The notes beneath the pieces are model-generated. The model was not told where the DNA came from, ran no database searches, and saw only the letters and a program-made list of their open reading frames with translations. Shown here one piece after another: positions 27,926 through 36,960 of a stretch of DNA of 64,000 nt; position 1 is the first letter of the stretch; each line of letters begins with the position of its first letter. This DNA is from Nocardioides sp. NBC_00368 (GTDB lineage Bacteria > Actinomycetota > Actinomycetes > Propionibacteriales > Nocardioidaceae). A program made the translations under genes and the position numbers. Location of the stretch: NCBI RefSeq assembly GCF_036090055.1, contig NZ_CP107970.1, forward strand, positions 3,598,501 through 3,662,500, written 5' to 3'.

Positions 27926-27960
27926 CTGGGGGCGGCACCGGACACCGGTTCCGCCCCCAG
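27926..27960. terminator. Bidirectional hairpin terminator
   Basis: A 15-bp stem with one mismatch, 27926-27940 with 27946-27960, and a 5-base loop. It sits between the convergent universal-stress gene (plus) and acyl-CoA synthetase gene (minus). Confidence 0.8.
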
Positions 27961-27967
27961 CTTCGGG

Positions 27968-30103
27968 TTACAAAGAGACGCTCGCCGCCGCTTCCGATGA
28001 GGCAACCTCGTCCGCACCGCCGCCGACCGCTCGAACGAGGGCGTCGACCGCGATCACTCCGAGACCGTCCCTGCGGACCATGACCGGATTGGCCTCGGCC
28101 TCAGCGACCTCCGGGCTGCTGACGGCCAGCTGCGACATCGCGACCACCGCCTGCGCCAGCGCGTCCAAGTCACCCTTCGGGGAGTTCCGGTAACCCGCGG
28201 CCAGGGCGAGCCCCTTGACCTCGGCGATCATCTCGCGCGCGGTCTCCGCAGTGACCGGGGCGAGCCGGACAGACGTGTCAGCGAAGACCTCTGCAAGCAC
28301 ACCACCGGTCGAGAGCACGACGATCGGACCCACGTCCGGTGCGACGCGGTAGCCGATGAGCACATCGGCCACTGCCTCTCCGACCATCGGCTGAACCAGA
28401 ACCCGATCGACCTCGACATGAGGGATCGCCGACTGAACGCTCGACTTGATGCGGCGTACGGCGTCTTCGAGCCCGGCGTCGTCCTCGACACCGACGACGA
28501 CCCCGCCGACATCGCTCTTGTGCGCGACGTCGGCACTGAGCACCTTCACCACGACCGGATACTCGAACGGCAGGGGCAGCCCGCTGCCGATGTCCGCGAC
28601 GTCGAGCGCGACGGATGGCGCCATCGGCACGTCGATGTCTGCGAGGAGAACCGCGGATGCCTGCTCATCGAGCACCGTCGCCGTCGAGAAGTCCTGGACC
28701 GGCCGGGCGGGTCCGATGGTCGCAGCCCGCCTCGTGAAGGCACTGGCGATCACGTCGGCGCAGCTCTCCGGAGTGCGGAACGCCGGCACGCCGGAGCTCT
28801 GCAGAAGCGCAGCCGCCTCCGGGGCCTCAGGAACTGCGAAGGCCACGAGCGGCACATCGTGGCCGCCACGCTCTGCGATCGCCTCCACGGCGAGCTCCGG
28901 GTTGAGCCGCGCGGACGATCCGATGACGAAGACGAGCAGGTCGAACTCACCGCTCTCCTGCATGAGACGAACCGCTGCGGAGACGATGTCGTGGCGCGCG
29001 CCGGCCAAGCCGAGGTCCGCGATCAAGCTGTGCGGGATGTCGACCCCTGCGGCCGCCAGGTCGCCCAGCAGGCCCGCGCTGGGACCGACGATCTTCATGC
29101 CACGGGTCGCCAGCTGGTCCACGAGGATCGCCGCTCCACCGCCGGTGGTGGTGATGACACCGATCCGCGGCGCACCCTCGTCCCCTCTGACCGGGACCTG
29201 GCGCAGGAGTGCCGGCGCTTCGACCAACGACTCGAAGTGGCCGACGCGCGCGAAACCGCACCCCCGCAGGAATGCCTCGGCCTCGGCGTCGGATCCGGTG
29301 AGCGCACCCGTATGCGAGACCGCCAGCTCGGCAGCCTCCTCCGAACGGCCCAGCTTGTAGACAGCGACCGGCTTCCCCGCTCGCCCTGCGGCACGAGCAA
29401 AGGAAGCCAGCTTGTCGGCATGGCGAAGCGACTCGAGGAAGAGCGCGTACGACTCGATCCCGTCATCAGCGAGGGTCGCCTCGCACAGCTCGCCGACCGA
29501 CAGGTCCGCCTCCCCTCCCACCGAGACCAGTCCGGCGAAGCCGACGCCCCTGCCGCGCGCTCGACTGACCAGCGCACCGATGACGCTTCCCGACTGCGAC
29601 GCGACGAAGATCCCGCCCTTCGGGGTGTCCGGCTCACCGAACGCGGCGTTCCCGGTCAGCATGACTCCGTTGCGCGGATTCACAACGCCGAGACTGCTCG
29701 GGCCGATCAGACGCACTCGGCCCGCGGCAGCCTCACAGAGACGATCTTCGCGATCGCGACCTTCCGGACCGTCCTCGGCGAACCCGGACGCGAGAATCGT
29801 CGCCACCGGTACTCCGATCTCCGCACACTCACGGACGGCCTCGATGGCTGCCTCGGCTCCGGTCATGACGTACGCATGGTCGGGAACCTGGGGCAGCGAC
29901 CTGAGGCTCGGCCACGCCTTGACACCTTGCACGGTCTCTCGACGAGGGTTGATGAAGTAAACACCCCCTTCGAAACCCGCTTGCGCCAAGAACTGTTGAG
30001 GCCTGGCGGTGGTCTTCGTCGGGTCGTCGGAAGCTCCGACGATGGCCACGACACTCGGAGCCAGGACCGCGGTGGCGAGCGCGTCGCCAGTCAATGCACT
30101 CAT
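27968..30103 (-). CDS. NDP-forming acyl-CoA synthetase (acetate-CoA ligase family)
   Basis: 711 residues in the single-chain order of these enzymes. A CoA-binding domain (about 12-135, VVAIVGASDDPTKT ... GPSSLGVVNP), two succinyl-CoA-ligase-like domains with the phospho-His motif SHTGALTGSD near residue 265, and a C-terminal ATP-grasp domain (about 480-700, AHKSDVGGVVVGV). They activate carboxylic acids to CoA esters using ATP and form ADP and phosphate. It has its own operator (30193-30203) and probably activates the acid brought in by the second TTT system. Confidence 0.88.
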   Translation of the reverse strand: MSALTGDALATAVLAPSVVAIVGASDDPTKTTARPQQFLAQAGFEGGVYFINPRRETVQGVKAWPSLRSLPQVPDHAYVMTGAEAAIEAVRECAEIGVPVATILASGFAEDGPEGRDREDRLCEAAAGRVRLIGPSSLGVVNPRNGVMLTGNAAFGEPDTPKGGIFVASQSGSVIGALVSRARGRGVGFAGLVSVGGEADLSVGELCEATLADDGIESYALFLESLRHADKLASFARAAGRAGKPVAVYKLGRSEEAAELAVSHTGALTGSDAEAEAFLRGCGFARVGHFESLVEAPALLRQVPVRGDEGAPRIGVITTTGGGAAILVDQLATRGMKIVGPSAGLLGDLAAAGVDIPHSLIADLGLAGARHDIVSAAVRLMQESGEFDLLVFVIGSSARLNPELAVEAIAERGGHDVPLVAFAVPEAPEAAALLQSSGVPAFRTPESCADVIASAFTRRAATIGPARPVQDFSTATVLDEQASAVLLADIDVPMAPSVALDVADIGSGLPLPFEYPVVVKVLSADVAHKSDVGGVVVGVEDDAGLEDAVRRIKSSVQSAIPHVEVDRVLVQPMVGEAVADVLIGYRVAPDVGPIVVLSTGGVLAEVFADTSVRLAPVTAETAREMIAEVKGLALAAGYRNSPKGDLDALAQAVVAMSQLAVSSPEVAEAEANPVMVRRDGLGVIAVDALVRAVGGGADEVASSEAAASVSL

Positions 30104-30127
30104 GGATGCAACCTTCCTCGAGATTGG

Positions 30128-30149
30128 GAGGCGCTCCGATGAGCGCCTC
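30128..30149 (-). other. Hairpin in leader of acyl-CoA synthetase gene
   Basis: GAGGCGCT (30128-30135) pairs with AGCGCCTC (30142-30149). It lies between the operator and the start at 30103, so it would be in the leader RNA; it could also weakly end transcripts from the MFS gene. Confidence 0.35.
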
Positions 30150-30192
30150 TGCCGATTCGGTCGGCGGCGGCACCGCCGGTCGATATTCTACA

Positions 30193-30203
30193 TTCTATAG
30201 AGT
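30193..30203. promoter_or_regulatory. GntR-type operator TTCTATAGAGT
   Basis: Exact copy of the 11-bp core found at 27450 and 36139, about 90 bases upstream of the acyl-CoA synthetase start and just after the MFS stop codon. A related ATATTCTACAT lies immediately before it. It suggests a separate regulated promoter for the synthetase gene. Confidence 0.7.
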
Positions 30204-30209
30204 AACACT

Positions 30210-31406
30210 TCAGGGGCCCTCGCTATGAGGCTTCTCAGGGCTGCTCCGCACCGCTGCCAGTGCAGTGCATCCGGCGAGCAGGCCCGAGTTCGCCCAGAAG
30301 ACCCCGCCCGCTCCCTGGGTGGCGACCGTGGCGCTCATCGCGAGCGGCACGACAATCTGGGCGAGCCTGTTCGCCCCCAGACGCAAACCGAGGACAAGCC
30401 CGTGCCGATGCGGCTCGGTGAGTGCGACCGCCCATGCCATCGTGAGCGGTTGCGGGATGCCTAGGCCGACTCCGAGCAGGATCATCACCACGACGGCACC
30501 AGGCACACCGACCAGCGGCAGCAGGCCCATGGCGATCGCGGCCAGGGCCGTGGACACGACGATCACCCGGGCGCGTCCGAACCGGCCGACGAGTCGGCTC
30601 AGCCCGACCCTGCTGAGGAGCGAGACGGCCGCGCGGAGCGCCAAGAGCATTCCGACGGTCCCTGCCGCCACGCCTCCGTCGAGCGCCCAGATCGGCAGGA
30701 ACGTGTAGAGCATGTCCATCGACACCAGGACGATCCCGCTGATCACCATGGCCCGCCAGATCCCGCCCGAGAGCAGTCCCCCGCGTCCCGTGGACGCTTC
30801 GCTTCTCTCCCCCGGACTCGACGACAGCGACCGCTCCGCGCGGGCAAGAGGCACGGAAAGGGGCAGCGCGAGAGCGCTCATGACCAGACAGGCCGTCAGA
30901 CCGATCCCCGTATCAGGGCCTGACGCCGTGCTCGAGAACCCGGCCAGGAAGGTGACCAGCGGAGGTCCGACCATCTGTCCGGCCGAGGCTGAAGCAGACA
31001 GGAAGCCGTACGCGCCGTCGCGGTCATCATGGGAGACATGGGCCACGAGCGTCTGCTGCCCGACCATGGCGATCATATTGCCCAGACCGACGATGGCGCT
31101 TCCTGCCAGCAGCGTTCCCAGGCCGGGGAGGAGCAGCACCAGGCCGACCCCGGCGACGGCCAGGATCGAACCCACCGCCGCCGCCGCGGCGCCACCCCAA
31201 CGGTCCGCGAACCGCCCGCTGGGAAGAGCGGCCAACAGCGCCGGCGCGGCGAACGTCGCGGTGAGGACCGCCAGGAACGAGGCATCCGCACCTTCGGCGA
31301 TGGCGCGGTAGCCGATCATCAGCTTGACGCTCACCCAGGCGGCCTGGGCAAGGATCGACTGCGACGCCAACGAAGTACGCCACCGGGGGCCGCCTCGAGA
31401 TGTCAC
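30210..31406 (-). CDS. MFS transporter
   Basis: 398 residues with twelve hydrophobic helices. The loop PSGRFADRWGGA (about 62-73) is the MFS motif A between helices 2 and 3, and LSRLVGRFGRAR is its repeat in the second half. Starts with a GTG overlapping the upstream TGA (GTGA). It is the last gene of the prpD-ACAD-fadB-type operon, so it may import the substrate or export an intermediate. Substrate unknown. Confidence 0.82.
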   Translation of the reverse strand: MTSRGGPRWRTSLASQSILAQAAWVSVKLMIGYRAIAEGADASFLAVLTATFAAPALLAALPSGRFADRWGGAAAAAVGSILAVAGVGLVLLLPGLGTLLAGSAIVGLGNMIAMVGQQTLVAHVSHDDRDGAYGFLSASASAGQMVGPPLVTFLAGFSSTASGPDTGIGLTACLVMSALALPLSVPLARAERSLSSSPGERSEASTGRGGLLSGGIWRAMVISGIVLVSMDMLYTFLPIWALDGGVAAGTVGMLLALRAAVSLLSRVGLSRLVGRFGRARVIVVSTALAAIAMGLLPLVGVPGAVVVMILLGVGLGIPQPLTMAWAVALTEPHRHGLVLGLRLGANRLAQIVVPLAMSATVATQGAGGVFWANSGLLAGCTALAAVRSSPEKPHSEGP

Positions 31407-33499
31407 CCGGCGTTGCCGGCCTTGCCCACGTCGAGCAACCCGAGGTCTCCGCGGCGGAAGCCGGGACCGGTGATGCGGGCCAGCTCGTCCAGCTCACGCT
31501 CGAGGGCTTGTCGGTCCTGACGCCGGGCCCAGAAGCCGATGCCACCGCGACGGGTCGGGAAGCCGTAACCCAGGACGAGCATCAGATCCACATCGGCCGC
31601 CCGCTCGCTGATGCCCTCCTCGAGGAGCAAGCTCGCTTCGTTGGCCATCGTCAGCAAAGCCCGCCGGCTGATCTCCCGCGCGGAGAAGGTGCGTCTTGCG
31701 ACACCCTTCCGCCGCGCGATCGTCTCGACGAGCTCCGCCACCGCCGGATCGACGACCGGAGATCGGGAGCCGTCGTCATACCGGTACCAACCCAGGCCGG
31801 TCTTCTGCCCGAGCCGGCCTTGATCGCACAGGACCTCGGCCGCTTCCGGGTAGCGGGCCGCCGGATCACGGTCTGAAGCGGTGGCCCGCCGCATTCGACA
31901 TGCGATGTCGAGGCCCGACATGTCCCAGACCGCGAACGGCCCCATCGCGAAGCCGAAGTCCTCCATCGCGGCGTCGATCTGCTGGGGCAGAGCGCCCTCC
32001 TCGAGCATCAGCTCGCACTGCCACCTGTAGGCGTTGTAGATGCGGTTGCCGATGAATCCCGGACCGGGCCTCGACCTGATGGCCTGCTTTCCGAGCAGAC
32101 GCGCAGCGACAAGAGCAGCGTCGGTCGACGTCGGCGACGTGCGCTCGGTGCCGATCACCTCGAGCACACGGGTTCGGTGGGCCGGGCTGAAGAAGTGCAT
32201 CCCGACCAGGCGCTCCGGCGACCGCAAGGAGTCGGCGAGCTGCTCGATGTCGAGATACGAGGTGTTCGTCGCGAGCGGCGCATCCGTCGCGAGCCCTTCG
32301 AGCGCGGCCAGGACCTTCGACTTGACCTCGATCTCCTCGAAGACGGCTTCGATGTAGAGATCATGCCCTGCAAGCCCGTCGAACGTATCAGCGACATCGA
32401 CCCGCATCGCGCGTTCGGCGGCTTCCGAGGCGTCCAAGGTTCCCCGCTGCACCAGCGACTCCTGCGCCGCCGCGAGCTGTCGTTGTGCTGCCCGAGCCGC
32501 CTCACCGTTCTCGTCGTAGAGAGTGACGCGGAGGCCAGCCTCCTGGAATGCCCTGGCGATCCCACGTCCCATCGTGCCGGCGCCGACGACCGCGACCGAG
32601 CGCAGATCGATCGGGGCGCTCGGTCGGTTGGCCCGCTTCGCCGCCATGGTGGCGAAGAACCCATGACGCAGCGCAGCCGAGTCCGTGCTCGTTCTGAGCC
32701 GGGTGAACTCGCGCCGCTCGTGATCGAGTGCTCGTCCAGGCGGCAGTGCCAGGCCGGCGAGCACGGCACCCACGGCGGCGACGACCTCGGGGGTGCCCTG
32801 AGCGTGCGTGATGGCGGCCTGCGCGGCGGCTTCGATCTCGCCAGGCTCGTCGAGGATCGGCGGTTCGTCCATCAGATTCCGCTTCTCGCGGCACGTGCGC
32901 GCCCGCGCGAGCGCTGCTTCCGTCGGGTCTCCGTCGACGACCTCGTCCATCAGTGCTCGCCCGAGAGGCTCGGTGACGGCGACCCTCCGCCCGGATGTCA
33001 CCAGGTCGATCGTCTTCGTCGGTCCCACCAGGCGCAGTGTCCGCTGCGTACCACCGGCACCGGGGATCATGCCGAGGGTGACCTCGGGGAAGCCGACGAT
33101 GCTGGACGCCGCCGCGACGCGGCCGTCGCACCCCAGCGCCAGCTCCAGGCCGCCGCCCAGGGTCGCCCCGGAGACCGCGGCCACGACCGGCTTGGGGCAC
33201 GCCTCGATGGCGGTGATGACCTCAGGGAGCTGAGGTTCCGGCAGGGACGGCGCGGAGAACTCGCCGAGGTCGGATCCGGCGATCAGGTTGGGCCCCTCGC
33301 CCGCGATCACGATGCCCACGACGGCGTCATCGGCAGCGGCCCTGCGAACGCCGTCGAGAAGGCCGGCCCGAACCGCCTGTGTGCTCGCGTTGACAGGTGG
33401 GTTGTCAATGGCGAGGAGAGCCACCCCGTCACGCACCTCGTATGCCACCGGATCGCGCCTCTCCTCCCGAGGGCCCCTCGGGGCCGGCGCGGCACTCAT
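31403..33499 (-). CDS. Enoyl-CoA hydratase/3-hydroxyacyl-CoA dehydrogenase (FadB/FadJ type)
   Basis: 698 residues. The hydratase domain is at about 20-230 (ACPKPVVAAVSGATLGGGLE oxyanion loop, FPEVTLGMIPGAGGTQR with a catalytic Glu). The NAD domain starts near 297 (VAVVGAGTMGRGIARAF) and MHFFSPAHRTRVLEVI holds the catalytic His. It has two C-terminal dehydrogenase domains. It carries out the two middle steps of beta-oxidation. ATG at 33499 overlaps the acyl-CoA dehydrogenase stop (ATGA); longer in-frame starts fall inside that gene. Confidence 0.9.
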   Translation of the reverse strand: MSAAPAPRGPREERRDPVAYEVRDGVALLAIDNPPVNASTQAVRAGLLDGVRRAAADDAVVGIVIAGEGPNLIAGSDLGEFSAPSLPEPQLPEVITAIEACPKPVVAAVSGATLGGGLELALGCDGRVAAASSIVGFPEVTLGMIPGAGGTQRTLRLVGPTKTIDLVTSGRRVAVTEPLGRALMDEVVDGDPTEAALARARTCREKRNLMDEPPILDEPGEIEAAAQAAITHAQGTPEVVAAVGAVLAGLALPPGRALDHERREFTRLRTSTDSAALRHGFFATMAAKRANRPSAPIDLRSVAVVGAGTMGRGIARAFQEAGLRVTLYDENGEAARAAQRQLAAAQESLVQRGTLDASEAAERAMRVDVADTFDGLAGHDLYIEAVFEEIEVKSKVLAALEGLATDAPLATNTSYLDIEQLADSLRSPERLVGMHFFSPAHRTRVLEVIGTERTSPTSTDAALVAARLLGKQAIRSRPGPGFIGNRIYNAYRWQCELMLEEGALPQQIDAAMEDFGFAMGPFAVWDMSGLDIACRMRRATASDRDPAARYPEAAEVLCDQGRLGQKTGLGWYRYDDGSRSPVVDPAVAELVETIARRKGVARRTFSAREISRRALLTMANEASLLLEEGISERAADVDLMLVLGYGFPTRRGGIGFWARRQDRQALERELDELARITGPGFRRGDLGLLDVGKAGNAG

Positions 33500-34638
33500 G
33501 CGCGCTGGCTGAACCGGCGGCCGAAGACCTCTTCGGCGATCCGGTTCTTGAGGATCTCGGTGGAACCGCCGGCGATCATCCACCCGCGGGTGCGCTTGAA
33601 GCAGTACTCCACCAGGGACTCGGTGCTGAATCCCATGGCGCCCATGACCTGCACCGCTTCGTTCGCTGCCCGGAACCCGGCCTCGTTCGCAGCCAGCTTC
33701 GCCACAGCGGTGTCATAGGCGGACGGCAGACCGTTCACCGCCCCCTCGATCGCACGGTTGAGCAGGAGCTCGGCCGCATCGAGGGCGACCGCGACCTCGG
33801 CCATCTTCCACTGGATCCCCTGGAACTCGTTGAGAGTGCGGCCGAACTGGCGTCGCTGCGACACGTGGTCCCGGGCGAGGTTGAAGGCGAGCCTTCCCAC
33901 CGCCAGGCTGCGGGAGGTGTTGCCGATGCGCTCGACGTTGAAGCCGCTCATCTGCTTCTTGAAGCCCCCGGGGCCTAGGAGCACGTTCTCCTTCGGGACT
34001 CTGCAGCTGTCGAAGTACAGCTGCGCCCACTGCTCTCCGCTCATGTACTCCTTCGGGCTTCCCACCTCGAAACCCTCGGTGTCCCGCTCGACCAGGATCG
34101 ATCCGATGTTGCCCAGGCCCTCTCCGAACCGCACGTAGATGAGGTACAGAGTCGCGTCGACACTGTGGGTAGACCAGATCTTCGTCCCGTTGATCACGTA
34201 GTGGTCGCCGTCCTCGACGGCAGTGGTGGTGAGTTCTGTGACAGCCGATCCTGCCTCCGGCTCGCTCATGCCCAGGGCGATCAGAGCCTCGCCGGCGAGG
34301 AGCCCGCCGAGAAACCTCTCCCGCTGCTCCGGTGTGGAGAACTCGGCGAAGGTACGAATGGCCCCGAAGTTTCCTGCCTGAACGATGTCGGCACTCTTCG
34401 GGCAGACCAGGGCCACTTCCTGGATCGCGGCCACCGCCTCCCGGAGCCCAGCACCCTGACCGCCGTACTCCTCGGGAATGGTCAGGCCGAGCAGGCCCTG
34501 GGACGCGAGGAGCTTGGCCACGTCCCACGAGTAGGAGGCGTCGTGGGCACGCTCGAGGGCTCCCTCGGCCAGGTGCTTCTCGCTGAACGCTCGAACGATG
34601 GACCGGAAGTCCTCGAGATCGGTCATGGACGTTGTCAC
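33496..34638 (-). CDS. Acyl-CoA dehydrogenase
   Basis: 380 residues. GLLGLTIPEEYGGQGAGL, LIALGMSEPEAGSAVTELTTTA (flavin loop) and VMGAMGFSTESLVEYCFKRTRGWMIAGGSTEI are family landmarks. It introduces the 2,3-double bond into an acyl-CoA with FAD. Near the end AGGSTEI replaces the YEGT of many members, so the base may be elsewhere or the substrate unusual. GTG at 34638 has GGAAG about five bases upstream. It lies 67 bp after prpD and is coupled to the fadB-type gene. Confidence 0.88.
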   Translation of the reverse strand: MTTSMTDLEDFRSIVRAFSEKHLAEGALERAHDASYSWDVAKLLASQGLLGLTIPEEYGGQGAGLREAVAAIQEVALVCPKSADIVQAGNFGAIRTFAEFSTPEQRERFLGGLLAGEALIALGMSEPEAGSAVTELTTTAVEDGDHYVINGTKIWSTHSVDATLYLIYVRFGEGLGNIGSILVERDTEGFEVGSPKEYMSGEQWAQLYFDSCRVPKENVLLGPGGFKKQMSGFNVERIGNTSRSLAVGRLAFNLARDHVSQRRQFGRTLNEFQGIQWKMAEVAVALDAAELLLNRAIEGAVNGLPSAYDTAVAKLAANEAGFRAANEAVQVMGAMGFSTESLVEYCFKRTRGWMIAGGSTEILKNRIAEEVFGRRFSQRA

Positions 34639-34705
34639 AGTTCTTCCTTTACGTGCTGGCGCCGGTCGACGGCGGGCTGGATGAACCGCCCCGGAGGGCG
34701 GGCGG

Positions 34706-36097
34706 TCACTGAGCGGCGGAGCCGTTGCGGACCCGGGCGTCGACCTCGTCGAGGAAGTCGAGGTTCTCGAAGTTCCAAGCGGAGTCGATCAGCAGGTTCG
34801 CGCCGGACTCACCGATGACGGGTTCGACCAGTCGCCGGACCTTCGTCTCGAGATCGTCGTTGCTCATCGGGTTGACGCTCTCGCCGTACGGGAACTCGAC
34901 GCGGTGGCTGACGACGTCGCCGTTGGACAGGGTGATCGCCACCTCGGCGGGGCGACCGTTGTTCGGGTACGCCGCGGTGGCCGCCGCATCGTCTACCACC
35001 GAGATCCGCGACATCAGGGCGCCGACCTCCTCCGACGCTCGGGCTTCGGGCACGAAGTCGGCAAGCGTGACCGCACCACGACGCAACGCCACGGCCAGGG
35101 CGTACGGCATGCTGAGCTGCGCGCCAATCACGGTGCTGACGTCGGTCCCGTCGTGGCCCGCCGCGATCGCGAAGGTGCCGACGTCGACCTGCTGCACGTC
35201 GTGCCAGTCGATGTCGTGGCGGTCACGTAGCTCCAAGACGGCATCGATGGCGCCGTGCAGATGACGACAACACGGATACGGCTTGATGTAGGTGTCGAGG
35301 ACGAGCCACTTGTCGCCGAGCCCGGACAAGAGCCTGTCTGCCGACCAGTCGACACCCTCCTGGCCCGCATACGTGGCGAAGTAGCCGTCGCGGCCCTCGA
35401 GGACGGTCGTCGGGCCGGTCAGACCTGCCTCGGCGAGGTCCGCGCTGGCGATGCCGTCCCGAGCGGCCTTACCCGGATGGAACCTCTTGACCTCGGCCGA
35501 CGTCCCCAGGAACTCGAAGATCCCGCTGCTGTGAGAACCAGCGATGCCGAGCGCGTTCGCCATGGCCTCGGCGTCCAACTCCAGCAGCACCCCGACGGCG
35601 GCAGCGGCTCCGAACACACCGGCAACAGGCGTGTTGTGGAAGTGGTTGCGTCGCGTGGCGGGGTGTCCCGCCGCAGCGACGCGGCAGCCGATCTCCATGC
35701 CGATCGCGGCGGCCCGGATGATGTCGTCAGCCGTGCTACCCCGCTCCTGGCCGACGGCGAAGACCGCCGGAAGGATCACAGAGGTGGGGTGGAAGCTTCC
35801 CGGGGTGTAGCCGTCATCGGTCTCGATGCCGTGTCCGTTGGTCCCGTTGATCACGGCTGCACCCAGAACGGTCGTCTTCCCGTGTCCCACGGCAGTCGCG
35901 GAGCCAGGCCCGTACATGCGCTGCACATGCTTCGCCACGGCCGCCGACACCTCACCGACTGAACTTGCGACAACCCCACCGAGGTGGTCCAGAACCATCC
36001 GCCGGAGGTGGCTCTCCACCTGGGACGGCAGCGCTGCTCCCCCTTGAGAAACCGCCCAGGCCGCGATCGTCCGTGTCAGGTCCATTCGTCCACTCAC
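34706..36097 (-). CDS. MmgE/PrpD family protein (2-methylcitrate dehydratase-like)
   Basis: 463 residues. GTNGHGIETDDGYTPGSFHPTSVILPA (about 108-134) and LDTYIKPYPCCRHLHGAIDAVLEL (about 285-308) are the two conserved MmgE/PrpD blocks. Members are dehydratases or related lyases acting on tricarboxylic acids and other acids. First gene of the leftward operon and divergent from the GntR gene. GTG at 36097 is chosen because AAGGAG lies five bases upstream; ATG at 36085 would be far from it. Its presence with acyl-CoA enzymes rather than with PrpC suggests a substrate other than 2-methylcitrate. Confidence 0.88.
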   Translation of the reverse strand: MSGRMDLTRTIAAWAVSQGGAALPSQVESHLRRMVLDHLGGVVASSVGEVSAAVAKHVQRMYGPGSATAVGHGKTTVLGAAVINGTNGHGIETDDGYTPGSFHPTSVILPAVFAVGQERGSTADDIIRAAAIGMEIGCRVAAAGHPATRRNHFHNTPVAGVFGAAAAVGVLLELDAEAMANALGIAGSHSSGIFEFLGTSAEVKRFHPGKAARDGIASADLAEAGLTGPTTVLEGRDGYFATYAGQEGVDWSADRLLSGLGDKWLVLDTYIKPYPCCRHLHGAIDAVLELRDRHDIDWHDVQQVDVGTFAIAAGHDGTDVSTVIGAQLSMPYALAVALRRGAVTLADFVPEARASEEVGALMSRISVVDDAAATAAYPNNGRPAEVAITLSNGDVVSHRVEFPYGESVNPMSNDDLETKVRRLVEPVIGESGANLLIDSAWNFENLDFLDEVDARVRNGSAAQ

Positions 36098-36132
36098 CGC
36101 ATCTCCTTCGAATCGAATCAGCCCCACCAGAT

Positions 36133-36155
36133 TACATATTCTATAGAGTGTTGTC
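36133..36155. promoter_or_regulatory. GntR-type operator in the prpD/GntR divergent promoter
   Basis: Core TTCTATAGAGT at 36139-36149 within 23 bases identical to 27444-27466. It lies 36 bases from the prpD start and 75 bases from the GntR start, so the GntR protein could control both itself and the operon. Confidence 0.75.
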
Positions 36156-36229
36156 CATGGACACTTTTGTATCGACTCACGGGTAACATGAAGCCGACCA
36201 CGGACCACTCGGGAAAGGAGTCAGGCCAG

Positions 36230-36946
36230 ATGCCCGCTCAGAACGACAGCTCACCTCCGCAGAGCCGCACCGCATATGTCGCCGCTCGAATCCGGGAGGA
36301 CGTCGCCAATGGCGTCATCTCCCCCGGCGAGCTGATCAAGCAGACGGTGCTCGCCAAGAGGTACGGCGTGAGCCCCACACCCGTACGGGAAGCGATGCGG
36401 AGCCTCGAGGCCGACGGCGTCCTCACCTACGCTCCGCACCGAGGCGCTTCGGTGCAGGAGATGACTCCAGACACGGCGAACGACCTCTACCGCCTGCGTG
36501 CTGCTGCGGAGAGCGCGGCCGCTCAGATGGCGGTCGAGCGGATGACGCCCGAGGGCGTCAAGAAGGTGCAGGCCGCATACGACACACTCACCGACGCGCT
36601 GGACGCAGCAGAGGCGAATCCGGCCGAGCTTTCGGTCCTGAACCGCGAGTTCCACTTCGCGATCTACGAGCAGGCCTCACCGCTGGTCGTCCAGTTCCTG
36701 GAGCTTCTCTGGCGACGATTCACGCCCCAGGCGACGCTCTTCATGGACGACGCGATCGCCCACGAACTGCACCAGGAGCACCGCAAGATCCTTGATGCCG
36801 TGGTCGACGGAGACAGCGTGGCGGCAGGCGAGCTGACCGCGGCGCACATCCTGGGCGCTGCGGACCGCCGCCAGAAGGACCCCGAGCGACGCGCGAAGGG
36901 CACCGACGTACGCGAGGACTTCGACGGCAGGGGCCTATCAGGGTGA
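36230..36946 (+). CDS. GntR-family (FadR/FCD subgroup) transcriptional regulator
   Basis: 238 residues. Winged helix at about 15-80 (YVAARIREDVANGVISPGEL, YGVSPTPVREAMRSLEADGVL) and a helical FCD ligand domain after it (NREFHFAIYEQASP; HELHQEHRKILDAVVDGD, with His ligands that often hold a metal and an acid). It should sense an organic acid or acyl-CoA. ATG at 36230 has GGAAAGGAG upstream; the ATG at 36188 is less favoured. The palindromes TTCTATAGAGT at three promoters of this block are its likely binding sites. Confidence 0.88.
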   Translation: MPAQNDSSPPQSRTAYVAARIREDVANGVISPGELIKQTVLAKRYGVSPTPVREAMRSLEADGVLTYAPHRGASVQEMTPDTANDLYRLRAAAESAAAQMAVERMTPEGVKKVQAAYDTLTDALDAAEANPAELSVLNREFHFAIYEQASPLVVQFLELLWRRFTPQATLFMDDAIAHELHQEHRKILDAVVDGDSVAAGELTAAHILGAADRRQKDPERRAKGTDVREDFDGRGLSG

Positions 36947-36960
36947 AGGAAATCCAGGGG

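Noticed and set aside
28418..30142. Long plus-strand ORF across the acyl-CoA synthetase
   Set aside because: Arg/His-rich shadow with no ribosome site; the minus-strand protein is full length and recognised.
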